From the NCBI GenBank assembly GCA_949358305.1, contig OX442315.1:33258427-33322426 (forward strand): 64,000 nucleotides of DNA, in the 5' to 3' direction. Source of the stretch: Strigamia acuminata (lineage: Eukaryota; Arthropoda; Chilopoda; Geophilomorpha; Linotaeniidae). A program made the translations under genes and the position numbers. Every line of letters begins with the position of its first letter. Positions within the stretch are counted from its first letter, which is position 1. The notes below the pieces were generated by a model. The model saw only the letters and a program-made list of their open reading frames with translations, was not told the DNA's origin and did no database searches. Below are positions 12,201 to 22,183 of this stretch, piece by piece.

Positions 12201-12892
12201 AAGAAAGGTTGGAAGCAGCTGAAGAATCTCTACCTACCATAAAAAAGAAACTATTAGAATGGGCCCGTAAACAAGCGTTAAAATACAATCAACAAATACC
12301 TCAGTAAAATATATACTTGTAGATTTACAAATAATAATAAGAAAATCGTAATAAGCATCGCTAACATTTGCAGAGCAATTAGGAAACCTTTTCTCTATTC
12401 AACTGCCAGAACTTTGGTTTTGCAAAAGGTAAAACAAGCAATGGGGATGACAAATGTAAATTTGTTCGCATGCGGAGGTGCACCACTGACAGTTGATGTC
12501 ATTAACTTTTTTTTAAGCTATGACATTATCATATTCGAATGCTATGGACTCAGTGAATGTAATGGTAAGTGCAAATGTAAACAACAACAACAAAATAATA
12601 ATATTAACTACAGTAGAGGATATTTTTCTGAATTTCCAGGAGTTCATATAATGTCAGTGCCTACAGTCAATCACCGCGTGGGTAGTGTGGGAAACACCAC
12701 TACCGTTCAAGACTACAAATATAAAATTTTAAACCCAAACAGGGATGGTTCAGGCGAAGTAAAATTTATAGCGTTAATAATACATCCTGATTAAAGTACA
12801 GAGGTGGATTTATGTTTTGTGGGGCCCTTCTTAAAACTCTTTTTTATGCCCCGTTTTCAATAATCAATAATTCAATAAAATATTTTAACAAA

Positions 12893-13062
12893 TACAGGGT
12901 GAACAAAAAAAGTCTGTATCTTTACTTAATATTTCTGAAAGTGCTGACAATGCATCTAATCTAATGATGGCCAAGTACTAAAGTTGGGTGGGGCAATCTT
13001 TAGGTGAACCGAAATTTGACCTTGGGATGTTCCTTCAAGGTCATTAGGAAATTATCTATCTA
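12893..13062 (+). mobile_element. Possible mariner-type terminus at the copy 2 breakpoint
   Basis: Homology with copy 1 intron 11 fades at about 12870. At 12893 the sequence reads TACAGGGTGAACAAAAAAAG, the form of many mariner/Tc1-like termini. The other end was not found. This may be the element or rearrangement that removed exons 12-15 of copy 2. Confidence 0.35.
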
Positions 13063-13195
13063 ATTATTTATTTTTAGCAGTAAAGTTAATGTTTGTTATT
13101 TTATATATGTTAAAAAATTAAAATTAACTATATTAAATTTTTTTAAAAACAAATATAAAATAACAAACATTAACTTTATTTCTAAAAATAAATAA
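13063..13195. repeat. Short palindrome
   Basis: Two complementary arms containing AAAGTTAATGTTTGTTATTT and its complement, separated by about 40 AT-rich bases. It could fold into a hairpin. No terminal duplication noted. Confidence 0.75.
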
Positions 13196-13216
13196 AAAAT
13201 AAAAGTAAAAATTTTC

Positions 13217-13290
13217 AGAGACAACAAGATTTGAACCTGCATGGAAAGATTCCTGGTCTATTGCCTTAACCACTGGACCACCACTACACA
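13217..13290 (-). mobile_element. tRNA-derived SINE head (tRNA-Ser-like)
   Basis: On the minus strand GGTCCAGTGGTTAAGGC (box A, D arm) is followed about 30 bases later by GGTTCAAATC (box B, T arm), the internal RNA polymerase III promoter arrangement. The AAGGCAATAGAC part resembles tRNA-Ser. The anticodon loop lacks the usual T33, and there is no long variable arm, so it is not a working tRNA gene. It runs into an AT-rich tail. Confidence 0.6.
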
Positions 13291-13394
13291 CTATTCTTGC
13301 CTTCATGCAGTCAGTCATGTTGGTGAACAAAGCTGTGATGTCATATGTCATGAGATATCAAATTACCTGGGTTCCAGAGTAAGGTTTGAACAGG

Positions 13395-13575
13395 CTAATC
13401 ACCAAGTGTAGTGCTACACTTGACCTTTTTACTCAAAAAAGTGAAAAAAGGATGATTCTACACACAGTAAAGAATCCTGTGTGTTTTGACTGTTTGTAAC
13501 AATGTGAAAGAGCGTTGCATTCAAATAATGAAAGTATTGACTGTTTAGATAATAACAATACTTTATTTTGACAAA
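13395..13575 (+). repeat. Dispersed repeat, copy 1 (pair with 63605-63775)
   Basis: Shares CACCAAGTGTA, an inverted CACACAG...CTGTGTG stem, and AAAGTATTGACTGTTTAGAT with 63605-63775 in the same orientation, 50 kb away. The conserved AACAATGTGAAAGAG and AATACTT blocks suggest a non-coding mobile element of unknown class. Confidence 0.8.
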
Positions 13576-13682
13576 AATTAAACAATTGTGAGGGACACAC
13601 TCCTGCCCTCTCCTTGTAAGTAACCGAAAAAACCCAAACCGAACACGAAGTGATGGGATTAAAAAACGAAATGATGGCAAAC

Positions 13683-14012
13683 TTATGGCACTATTATGGC
13701 AAAATTATGGCAAAATTATGGTAAAATTGATGCCAAATTCTCGCAAACTTGTGGCCAAATTATGACAAAATTGTGGCAAAATTCTGGCCAAATTCTGGCC
13801 AACTTGTGGCTAAATTGTGGCCAAATTATGGATGAATTGTGGCAAAATTCTGGCTGAATTTTGGCAACATACTGGCAAAATTCTGACCAAATTATGGCCA
13901 AATTCTGACAAACTTGTGGCGAAATTATGGCAAAATTGTTGCCAAATTCTGGAAAACTTGTGGCCAAATTATGACAAAATTCTGGCAAAATTGTGGCCAA
14001 ATTGTGGCCACA
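13683..14012 (+). repeat. Minisatellite of TGGCAAAATT / TGGCCAAATT units
   Basis: Irregular units of about 11-14 bases, variants of TTCTGGCCAAA and TTATGGCAAAA. Open frames on both strands are a by-product of the repeat and are not genes. Confidence 0.95.
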
Positions 14013-14155
14013 ACAATGACATGGCGACGAAATGATAGGCGACGAAATGATATGTTGATGAAATAAGGGCGACGAAATGAAAAAAAATTTCCAAAAAAAC
14101 ATTTAGCAAAAAAAAAGTACGAGGGCGACGAAATGAATGGCGACAAAATGAAGTG
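14013..14155 (+). repeat. GGCGACGAAATGA repeat block
   Basis: Several GGCGACGAAATGA units follow directly on the TGGC minisatellite, with a poly-A interruption in the middle. Confidence 0.85.
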
Positions 14156-14811
14156 ACCTCCTTTGTTAGTATTGCCCGTAACAGTGCAAATAAATATTCA
14201 TTCCGCACTCACGTACTGTATCTAGGTACAATGAGTGAGAAAGAACAACAGCTGAAGCCGTTATATAATGCTGCTAATACCATCCACACACACTCAGCAG
14301 ATAGACATCAACAAGTACTCGTTGCATTTTCCCACAGACTTCAATAAGGTCAGAAAAAATAGACAAAGATGGATTGTTGCATTGTTGCATTATTCGATTG
14401 TTGGATTGCCGGTTGGTTGTATTGTGCATTTTAAGGAAGAAACGAAGTTAAATCCGTACGAAAATACGCACATAGTACGTACGTTATGTTAAATTTTTTT
14501 TTAAGTTTTTTTTATTATGCGCATATAGTGCGACCCCCCCAATTAGACGGACTAATTTCGGCATAAATATTTCGCACCGTACGCGAGGATATACGGTAGT
14601 CAGATAATAACTCTTTTTGGTGCATTTACTTCAATGAACTGCAACAATTTTATAAATTTCAAAATAATTTCATTAATTAAACTAGGGTCTAGGAATTACT
14701 GCACCGAATACAAATATTTAGCAAATTTCAAAATTTCAGACTACCAATTGTAAAAATCAAATATCAAATGTCTGCCGAATATCCACTGTATATTCTGTGT
14801 AGTATTTAGTA
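14156..14811 (+). other. Intergenic, no gene seen
   Basis: Short open frames only. Contains TACGTACGTTATG palindromes and a CGCATATAGTGCGACCCCCC segment, which look like decayed element ends. No recognised domain. Confidence 0.5.
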
Positions 14812-14896
14812 TACAGGGTCTCCCAAAAGTCTGAACCTCCCCAAGTAATTTCCAAAATACTTGAGATATCAAAAAACTGAAAAAAAAACTCATACA

Positions 14897-15462
14897 GGAA
14901 ATCATTCATTGCGAATCTGATGGCCTCCTCAAATTTGACCTCAAAGGTTATTTTCAACTTGCTAACTTCTAAACCAATAAGGTTAGAGCAAAATTTCCAA
15001 TTAGAAAGTGGTAAAGCATGGCCTAATTAGTCTAAAAACATAATTTACTAAAAATATTTTCCTACAAAATTTTTCTCTACAGCTCGATTAGCAACAAGCT
15101 AATCAAACGGATGCTTTAATTGTTTAATTTGTTTTCATTTACTTTTTTTAGATTAAAGAAAATCTAATGTTTGCAGGTTGTTTTGATAAATTTGTTGAAA
15201 TTTTGGTAAAGCTTATTTACTGTGTTTACTTAATTTCAGCATGCAGCTGTAGAGACAATTTTAGTAGGTTTTTTAAAAAATTTTGTAGAAAAATATTTTT
15301 AGTAAATCAAGTTTTTAGACTAATTAGGTCATGCTCTACCACTTTCTAATTGGAAATTTTATTCTAACCTGATTGGTTTAAAAGTTAGCAAGTTAATCCC
15401 CTTGAAAATGACCTTTGAGGTCAAATTTGAAAAGGCCATCAGATTCGCAATGAATGATTTCC
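14897..15462. mobile_element. 566-bp inverted-repeat element nested in the left palindrome arm
   Basis: Begins GGAAATCATTCATTGCGAAT and ends with its exact complement; the arms extend about 190 bases each (to about 15088 and from about 15245). The right arm of the palindrome has the unoccupied sequence CATACAGGAAATAATGCG near 17907-17930. No clear target duplication. Non-coding. Confidence 0.8.
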
Positions 15463-16726
15463 AATGCGTGCATGAAACGATCATTTCTTTTCCTATTGTT
15501 GCTTTTTGGTGAGAAAAATGGAAAAAGGATGCTTTTCCTCATTTTTCAGAATTTTTTTTTTTCAGGAAAATGAAACATGGAAAATGAAAAAAACGGGCCA
15601 TTTTCTCGTTTTTCTTTTCCCATTGATTTTCGTAAGAAAAAGGAAAACGAGAAAAACGGACCTTTTTCTCGTTTGCCTTTTCCTATGGATTTTCGTCAGA
15701 AAATGGAAAATGGAAAAACCGACCTTTTTCCCGTTTTCCTTTTCCCAGTGATTTTCGTAAGAAAAAGAAAAACAAGAAAAACGGACCTTTTTCTCATTTT
15801 CCTTTTCCTTTTGCTTTTGGTCAGAAAATTGAAAACTGGAAAAAGGTCACCCCTTGCCAGGACAATTCGCATCTGACGTCATAAGCTGACTAAAAGTTGG
15901 CTCCGCCTCCTGTCTTAGCCACACAAGGTCACAGCGTGTTGGTCAACAACACATAAGATTGGAAAGTAGACTTTTCCGGTGCAGTTTTTGGTCTACTTTC
16001 CAATTATAACGATAAAATTTATATTAAAAGTTGTTAAAAGGGACAAAAAGCTCAATTACGGCGAAATGTTATAGAAAACAGCGCCACCTGGCGGATTCCG
16101 TAAGCTATAAAGCAGGCTGAAATGTTTGTCGCGATACGAAAAATGCTGTTTTGTATGTCTAAATGAAATCCATAAATTTTGAAACCAGTCTCATTCTTTT
16201 ATTTTTCGTTTTGGTCAAGAAAAGGTACCGTTGCGATCCACCAAAGTCGGCGACCGCAAGGCAAATTCAGCGGGAAATTTGAAAAAAGACTAATTTCAAA
16301 AACTGACCAATTGGAATGTTTAAATAAAGTTTCCTACGTGTAATTTGCCGCTGAAAACGATGGCGTCGTTAGTTTTTTAATTAAATGTAGTTAAAAGGAA
16401 GAAAACAGAAAATTACAGCGAACATTGAACAAACCGGAGCGCCACCATTTTAGAGTAAGTTATTGTCCGATCAGGTCACCTAACTGAAATGTAATGGAAT
16501 GGAACTGTGTATTTTGCAAAGAAATAAGGAAATTTGAATGATATAGAATACTTTGGAAAGATGTTAACAGGTTAAGTTAAAAAAACTACGTTTTTGGAAA
16601 AAGGCTTTTAACTTAACCTGTTAACATCTTTCCAAAGTATTCTATTTCATTCAAATTTCCTTATTTCTTTGCAAAATACACAGTTCCAGTCCATTACATT
16701 TCAGTTAGGTGACCTGACCGAACAAT

Positions 16727-16925
16727 AACTTATAATGTGTTTCTTGGCGTTGATGCTTTAGATAAAGTTGGATGAAGTGATTGTTGATTAAAAAGCAGCC
16801 ATGTTGGGTGGTGGAATTAACATAAGTGAATTTATTAAAAACAGAATTGTACAGGGGGCGCTGCGGAAGACAAGCGCGCCATAAAATAACACATTTTAAA
16901 GATGGAGTCTAAAAACTCCAACTTA
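16727..16925 (+). mobile_element. Insertion in the right palindrome arm
   Basis: About 190 bases with no counterpart in the left arm, bounded by AACTTA at 16727-16732 and 16920-16925. It contains CAGGGGGCGCTGCGGAAG. The element class is unknown. Confidence 0.65.
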
Positions 16926-18544
16926 CTCTATAAGGGTGGGGTACCGGTTTGTTCAATGTTTGCTGTAATTTTTTGTTTTCTCTCTTTTAACTACATTTAA
17001 TTACAAAACTAACGACGCCATCGTTTTCAGCGGCAAATTACACTTAGGAAACTTTATTTAAACATTCCAATCGGTCAGTTTTTGAAATTAGTCTTTTTTC
17101 AAATTTCCCGCTGAATTTGCCATGCGGTCGCCGACTTTGGTGCATCGCAACGGTACCTTTTCTTGACCAAAACGAAAAATAAAAGAATGAGACTGGTTTC
17201 AAAATTTATGGACTTCATTTGGACATGCAAAACAGCATTTTTCGTATCGCAACAAACATTTCAGCCTGCATTATAGCTTACGGGATCCGCCAGGTGGTGC
17301 TGTTTTCTGTTACATTTCGCCATAATTTAGGTTTTTCTCCCATTTTACTACTTTTAACATAATTTTTTTTGTTATAATTGGAAAGTAGATCAAAAACTGC
17401 ACCGGAAAAGTCTACTTTCCAATCTTATGTGTTGTTTACCAACACGCTGTGACCTTGTGTGGCCAAGATAGGAGGCGGAGCCAACCTTTAGTCAGCTTAT
17501 GACGTCAGATGCGAATTGTCTGGTCAAGGGGTGACTTTTTCCCAGTTTTCAATTTTCTGACGAAAAGCAAAAGAAAAAGGAAAACGAGAAAAAGGTCCGT
17601 TTTTCCATTTTCCATTTTCTGAAAAAAATCAAAAGAAAAAGGAAAACGGGAAAAAGGCCCATTTTTCCATTTTCCATTTTCTAACAAAAATCCATAGAAA
17701 ATGGAAAACAAGAAAAAGGTCCGTTTTTCCTGTTTTCCTTTTTCTTATGAAAATCAATAGGAAAAGAAAAACGGGAAAATGGCCCGTTTTTTTCATTTTC
17801 CATGTTTCGTTTTCCTAAACAAAAAAAAAATATGAAAAATAAGGAAAAGCGTCCTTTTCCATTTTTCTCAACAAAAAGCAACAATAGGAAAAGAAATGAT
17901 CGTTTCATGCACGCATTATTTCCTGTATGAGTTTTTTTCAGTTTTCTGATATCTCAAGTATTTTGGAAATTACTTGGGGAGGTTTAGACTTTTGGGACAC
18001 CCTGTATAAAAATAAATTAATAATTTTTAGCATTTTATAATTTTGGATTTTATTAATGATCCAAATATATCTACCAAATGTATTTCAAAAAAGTAATAAA
18101 AAAAAGTAATATTGCTGAATTAACGCGAATTATAAGAATACATAGTGAAACAAAGGTGTTGCCAGATCTCTCAAGACGATTGAAATGATTAATACTAAAT
18201 GATTTCATCATTTGACATGTGCGAACTTAGTTCACTTACCATAGCTGGTATCTTCACTTTTTTATATTGTTCTATTGTTATATTGATAATGCAGCACAAC
18301 AATGCACATGAATATTCATTCCACTTCCTGATAGTGGAATATAAAACACTGCAAACCACCCACAATAAGATTTTTTTAAACTTTTTTTTTGAGAATTATT
18401 TCTCCTAGACTAATATTAGTAAAAATGGGTCTGTAAGGCCAAAAATACATTTTTTAGATGTGATAGTGGGGTTTTAGACTAGAAAATTCATTTATTTAGA
18501 CTAGAAAATGGATTTTTAAATCAGAAAATTGATTTCTTTTGCGA

Positions 18545-18980
18545 CTACCGTCTTCCCTCGAACATAACGTCATGACGTTGTGTTCGAATACAACGACACC
18601 TGACGTTGTATTCGAATACAAAGTCATGACGTTGTATTCGAGTTTTTTCATGCAACTTTCTGAAAAATCAGAAAGTATCATGTAATTTGGCAAAATAAAA
18701 TTGATTAAAAATTTCAATTTCAAAATTTGTATCCAATTCGTTTTAATACGTATCAAATTTGTTTTTCCCGGCATCGCGCCTGTAAAAAGCGCACCTCGCA
18801 ACACTTCCCGGCATCGCACCCGTCAATGCACTCGAACATAACGTCATGACGTTGTATTCGAAGTGACGTTGTATTCGAACTGACGTTCTATTCGAGAAAA
18901 GGCATAAACTTTCGAAAACGGCAATTTTCGAAAAAACTTTAATACAACGTCATGACGTTATATTCGAGGGAAGACGGTAG
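18545..18980. mobile_element. CTACCGTCTTCCCTCG family element A
   Basis: A 436-bp element with terminal inverted repeats CTACCGTCTTCCCTCGAA, followed in each end by the 14-base palindrome AACGTCATGACGTT. The interior has ATCGCGCCTGTAAAAAGCGC, as in element B. There is no coding frame and no convincing target duplication (flanks GCGA and CCAA). Confidence 0.8.
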
Positions 18981-19640
18981 CCAATGGCGGTATTTTTTTG
19001 ACAGCGCAATACCGCGGTACCCGCCAAAATACCGCAAGACGGTATACCACAATACCGGCAATACCGCATAAATACCGCAATACCGCTAACACCGCTAACA
19101 CCGCATAAATACCAAATTTTATTAATTTTAGAAAGATTAGAAACAATAAACATCAAATGAACTTGTTTTTGAGTGTTGTAGCAGCAAGAAAAAGCTATTT
19201 TGGTGGCTAGGTGAGCTCCAATCGTAATTTGGACCAAAAATTCGAGCTCAGCATCGAATTTCACCCCTGGACGGACCGTACGAGCGCCGTACAAGGTCGG
19301 AACGGAGCGTAGCAGACGAAAACGCGAGTAGAACACCGTAAAATTGTTTTTCCAACGTCGCCGTGCAGCGAAGTGCATTACGGGGCAGCAACGAAGAAAG
19401 TTTCGACGGTTTTCGTCGTCGTCGGACTCCAGGAAAGAGAACATTCCATGGAAAACAGTAACTTTGAGTTATATTTATTATTAGTTTCAAGTTTAAACAG
19501 CATTTGCGGTAATCGCGGCATTTGCGGTAATCGCGGTATTTGCGCGGTATTTCCGGTATTGCGGTATACCGGACTCACTGCGGTATTTGGCAAATACCGT
19601 GCCGCACACACCTGAAAAACTTACCGCACATCCCTACTTT
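18981..19640. mobile_element. CGGTATT-rich hAT-like non-autonomous element
   Basis: Left end rich in AATACCGC units (18984-19105). The right end has CGGTATTTGCGGTAATCGCG units (19500-19635) and finishes TACCGCACATCCCTA. Degenerate palindromic CGGTATACCG stretches near both ends are common in hAT-type MITEs. The middle (19200-19490) is unique. The left terminus is diverged, so the exact limit is uncertain. Confidence 0.5.
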
Positions 19641-19643
19641 TCA

Positions 19644-19766
19644 CCCTTGTTTGATCTAGGTTCTATTCCTACGGCAAAAAAATTCTGCCATTCACCTGCA
19701 ACTGTCGTTCCACAGTTCGCTAAATAGGGAGTAATCAAATCAGTTTAAGAGGTACAAAATAGGCTG
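19644..19766 (+). repeat. Duplicated 5' region of copy 3, left part
   Basis: Matches 7069-7190 upstream of copy 2 (CACCCTTGTTTGATCTAGG onwards). Continuity breaks at AAATAGGC and resumes at 22182, marking a 2.4-kb insertion. Confidence 0.8.
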
Positions 19767-19885
19767 TGAAAACAAGTGTGTTTTAGGAGCAAAGGAGACG
19801 TACATGGATGCACAGAGTCGTGCAGGGAAGCCAATATCGTGGCGGCGCTTTTGCGTATGAGATCGGATAACGCGTAAACGGAAGT

Positions 19886-20589
19886 CTACCGTCTTCCCTC
19901 GAATATAACGTCATGACGTTGAGTTTGAATACAACGACACCTGACGTTGTATTCGAACACAACGTCATGACGTTATATTCGTACTTTTTCATGCAACTTC
20001 TGAAAAATCAGAAAAATCAGAAATTGAGCATGTAAATTGGAAAATTTGTGCCAAATTTGTTTTACAATTCGTGTCAAATTTGTTTTACAATTCGTGTCAA
20101 ATTTGTTTTACAATTCGTGTCAAATTTGTTTTACAATTCGTGTCAAATTTGTTTTACAATTCGTGTCAAATATGTTTTACAATTCGTGTCAAATTTGTGT
20201 GAATCGTGTCCAATTTGTTTTACAATTCGTGTCCAATTTGTTTTACAATTCGTGTCCAATTTGTTTTACAATTCATGTGCAATTTGTTTTACAATTCGTG
20301 TGCAATTCGTGTCCATTTCGCGTCAAATTCGTGTCAAATTCTTGTCAAATTCGTGTCGAATTCGTTTTTTCGTCATTGCGCCCGTTAAAAGCGCACCTGC
20401 AACACTTCCAGGCATCGCACCGTCAATGCACTCAAATATAACGCCCTGACGTTATAATCGAATACAACGTCATGACGTTATATTCGAAGTGACGTTATAT
20501 TCGAAAAATCGCTAAAACTTTTGAAAACGGCAATTTTTGAAAAAACTTGAATACAACGTCATGACGTTATATTCGAGGGAAGACGGTAG
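19886..20589. mobile_element. CTACCGTCTTCCCTCG family element B
   Basis: A 704-bp relative of element A. It has the same terminal repeats, the same AACGTCATGACGTT-type palindromes and the same interior, plus a 23-bp satellite expansion. Flanks (AAGT and TTTT) show no duplication. Confidence 0.8.
20045..20345 (+). repeat. 23-bp tandem repeat inside element B
   Basis: About eleven units of TTTTACAATTCGTGTCAAAT plus three bases, decaying to GTGTCAAATTC at the right. It is open in all three forward frames because 23 is not a multiple of 3. These frames are not genes. Confidence 0.95.
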
Positions 20590-20815
20590 TTTTTAGTCAT
20601 ATTTTCGCTTTGTTCCTGTTTTAAGAAATGTAAACCCCTTTTTTAACACAAAAAAAATCTTGTCTTACAAAAAAGCATGGTTTTATTCGTCTTATCAAAA
20701 TATCAAGATAAGTTAAAATTTTAATCAGTTTTTCATCTGTAAAATCCAGATTTCGATTTAATATTTGAATTAATGATTCCTTTAGTGTGTTTAAATTTAG
20801 TTGTGTTTTATTTAA

Positions 20816-21259
20816 CCCTCAGATGGTCAATCTCCAAAGACGACGCTTTGGTGCCCACAATGTACCTATTTGGGTGCAAAATAATTAAATACCGTAAACA
20901 AGTCAATATAAAAAACTACCGGTACGTTTTGGAAAAAGGCTTTTAAATTTGTGTTAAAATCGCCGCCAGAGTGCGCTACTTCCGCAGATTGTTTCGTGAT
21001 TGCTGTGATCGTGCCAAAAAAGCTTCAACAAAGTACTTTTTCTAAATAATATTAAAAAACAAAATATATGGGCAGATAGGAATTTTTGTTTTAACCAGGT
21101 TTACCCTGGTTTCAGAATTTTTAGAATCTTTTTTAGTATCGAAAATATCAAAATTCGTATCGGCGAACATTTTGGCATCCATTAAAGGACACAGGTTCCG
21201 CCAAGTGGCGCTGCGATTCTAAAAAATTACTTTACAGATCACTTAACCGGACGTTGAAC

Positions 21260-21291
<32 letters not shown>

Positions 21292-21840
21292 TTCAAGGTA
21301 AGTTAAATAAAAGCCTTTAAAAAGGCCCGTAGCTGAAGCGCTTTAGGGTAGTGCGAAAAATTGTCGCACTTGGCGCTACTGTTTTTGGTCTCCCCATGCT
21401 TCGGTTTGGTTAAAAATATCAATTGTTTTGTTCTGTTTATATACATAGTAGTGAGAACAAATTTGGAACGGAATTGAAACGGAATTGGAACAAAATTGGA
21501 ACGAAATGAAAACGTAATCGAAACGCGTAATCACTTGTGTTGGACTACTAGCACCATACGGTGTCTGCTGGTAAAAATGGGAAGCACTAAGTAGAAGCGC
21601 TTTTATATGATTGGGAGAAGCCAACTTAAATTTAAGCTGGGATTTCTAAGGGGCAGAATTTTTAAAAGTGAATAAATAAATAAATAACGTACAAAACACT
21701 CCAAAATTTTTTTTAGACAAACCTTATTGTTGTGTGAACAAAGTCAGAAATTTTCAGAAAATTAAATTAAACCAAAAAAAAGTTTTCCTATTCAAGAAAA
21801 GTGTTGCACCCAAATAGGTATAGGGTTGTCCATCTGAGGG
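20816..21840. mobile_element. Non-autonomous piggyBac element, 1025 bp
   Basis: Flanked by TTAA (20812-20815 and 21841-21844). The termini are CCCTCAGATGG and CCATCTGAGGG, followed inward by ACCTATTTGGGTGCA in both ends. The TTAA target and CCCT start are diagnostic of piggyBac. The interior lacks a transposase and includes a CA microsatellite. Confidence 0.9.
21258..21288 (+). repeat. CA microsatellite
   Basis: About fifteen CA dinucleotides within the piggyBac element. Confidence 0.95.
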
Positions 21841-22183
21841 TTAAAAAGTGTTCCATTTTTGTTTACAAGTGTTGTTTTGAATATTAAATTAATCTAGTAA
21901 TGTTTTAACGATGACAAATGTTTTTTGATTGAGGGTCACCAAGGGTGTCCTCTAGTGTGTAATTTCCGGAAGTTAACCCCGTTTTTGTGGTTGACCACCA
22001 TCTTTTTTCCATGTATCTTCGCGTGTCACCACGCGATTTGCTTTATTAAAATTTCAACCGATTAAATACGTTAGTTAAGTTATAAATTTGGATTGTTTAT
22101 TTGCGTGTGTCGCAATCGCGATAGGATTGTTTCGAAGTCTCGAAATCATCAGACCCCTTTATTTTGTTTACAAGAATTCAAAT

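Larger units (their letters stand above)
8262..12758 (+). pseudogene. ACSBG-like acyl-CoA synthetase, copy 2: mosaic and truncated
   Basis: Exons by homology: 8262-8337, 9885-10132, 11010-11098, 11180-11375, 11457-11558, 11732-11779, 11841-11939, 11993-12061, 12125-12303, 12374-12564, 12640-12758. Exons 12-15 (the C-terminal domain with HTGD and the catalytic Lys) have no counterpart before copy 3. The exon 9 acceptor reads ACAA before GGAAAG, where copies 1 and 3 have GCAG. The nearest AG would shift the frame by one base and give a stop after two codons. The last base of exon 1 is A instead of G (Gly to Ser). Exons 1-4 and their introns match copy 3, while sequence from the end of exon 5 to about 12860 matches copy 1. 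The remaining frame is otherwise open, so decay is recent. The ATP-binding motif [11 protein letters not shown] is kept. A shortened non-enzymatic product cannot be excluded. Confidence 0.85.
14812..18006. mobile_element. Giant palindromic (foldback) element, 3.2 kb
   Basis: The termini TACAGGGTCTCCCAAAAGTC and its near-complement ending GGGACACCCTGTA are flanked by TA. The left arm (14812-16584) and right arm (16606-18006) are complementary over about 1.2 kb each around a centre near 16595. Each arm contains, in mirror order, a GAAAAACGGACCTTTTTC-type minisatellite (15500-15850 and 17530-17890), a GGAAAGTAGACTTTTCC segment (about 15958-16008 and 17378-17428) and the unique AAATTTCCCGCTGAATTTGC region. 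Each arm has one private insertion. There is no transposase frame. The terminal form and TA flank suggest the Tc1/mariner superfamily, but that is inference. Confidence 0.85.
19767..22183. mobile_element. 2.4-kb compound insertion upstream of copy 3
   Basis: This whole block is absent from the paralogous position near 7185-7190. It contains element B and a piggyBac MITE. The flanks are AAATAGGC on the left and AAATAAGC on the right, a possible 8-base duplication with one mismatch. The primary insert that carried the nested elements was not identified. Confidence 0.6.

Noticed and set aside
12414-12794. A 126-codon frame as a separate gene
   Set aside because: It is exon 10 of ACSBG copy 2 read through intron 10 into exon 11 and past its donor site.
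13217-13290. Functional tRNA gene
   Set aside because: The D and T arms are recognisable, but the anticodon loop lacks T33 and the serine-type variable arm is missing.
13716-14102. Long open frames on both strands over the TGGCAAAATT block
   Set aside because: They arise because the minisatellite unit has no stop in several frames; the translations are only repeats.
15506-15876. Frames of 81-99 codons rich in F, R and K, and their mirror images at 17505-17908
   Set aside because: They are translations of the GAAAAACGGACCTTTTTC minisatellite in the palindrome arms.
20037-20449. Three overlapping frames of about 130 codons (FVLQFVSNLFYNS-like)
   Set aside because: Product of the 23-bp tandem repeat in element B, which reads open in every forward frame.
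18545-20589. Target duplications for the CTACCGTCTTCCCTCG elements
   Set aside because: Flanks GCGA/CCAA and AAGT/TTTT do not match at any length; claiming a superfamily from them would be guesswork.
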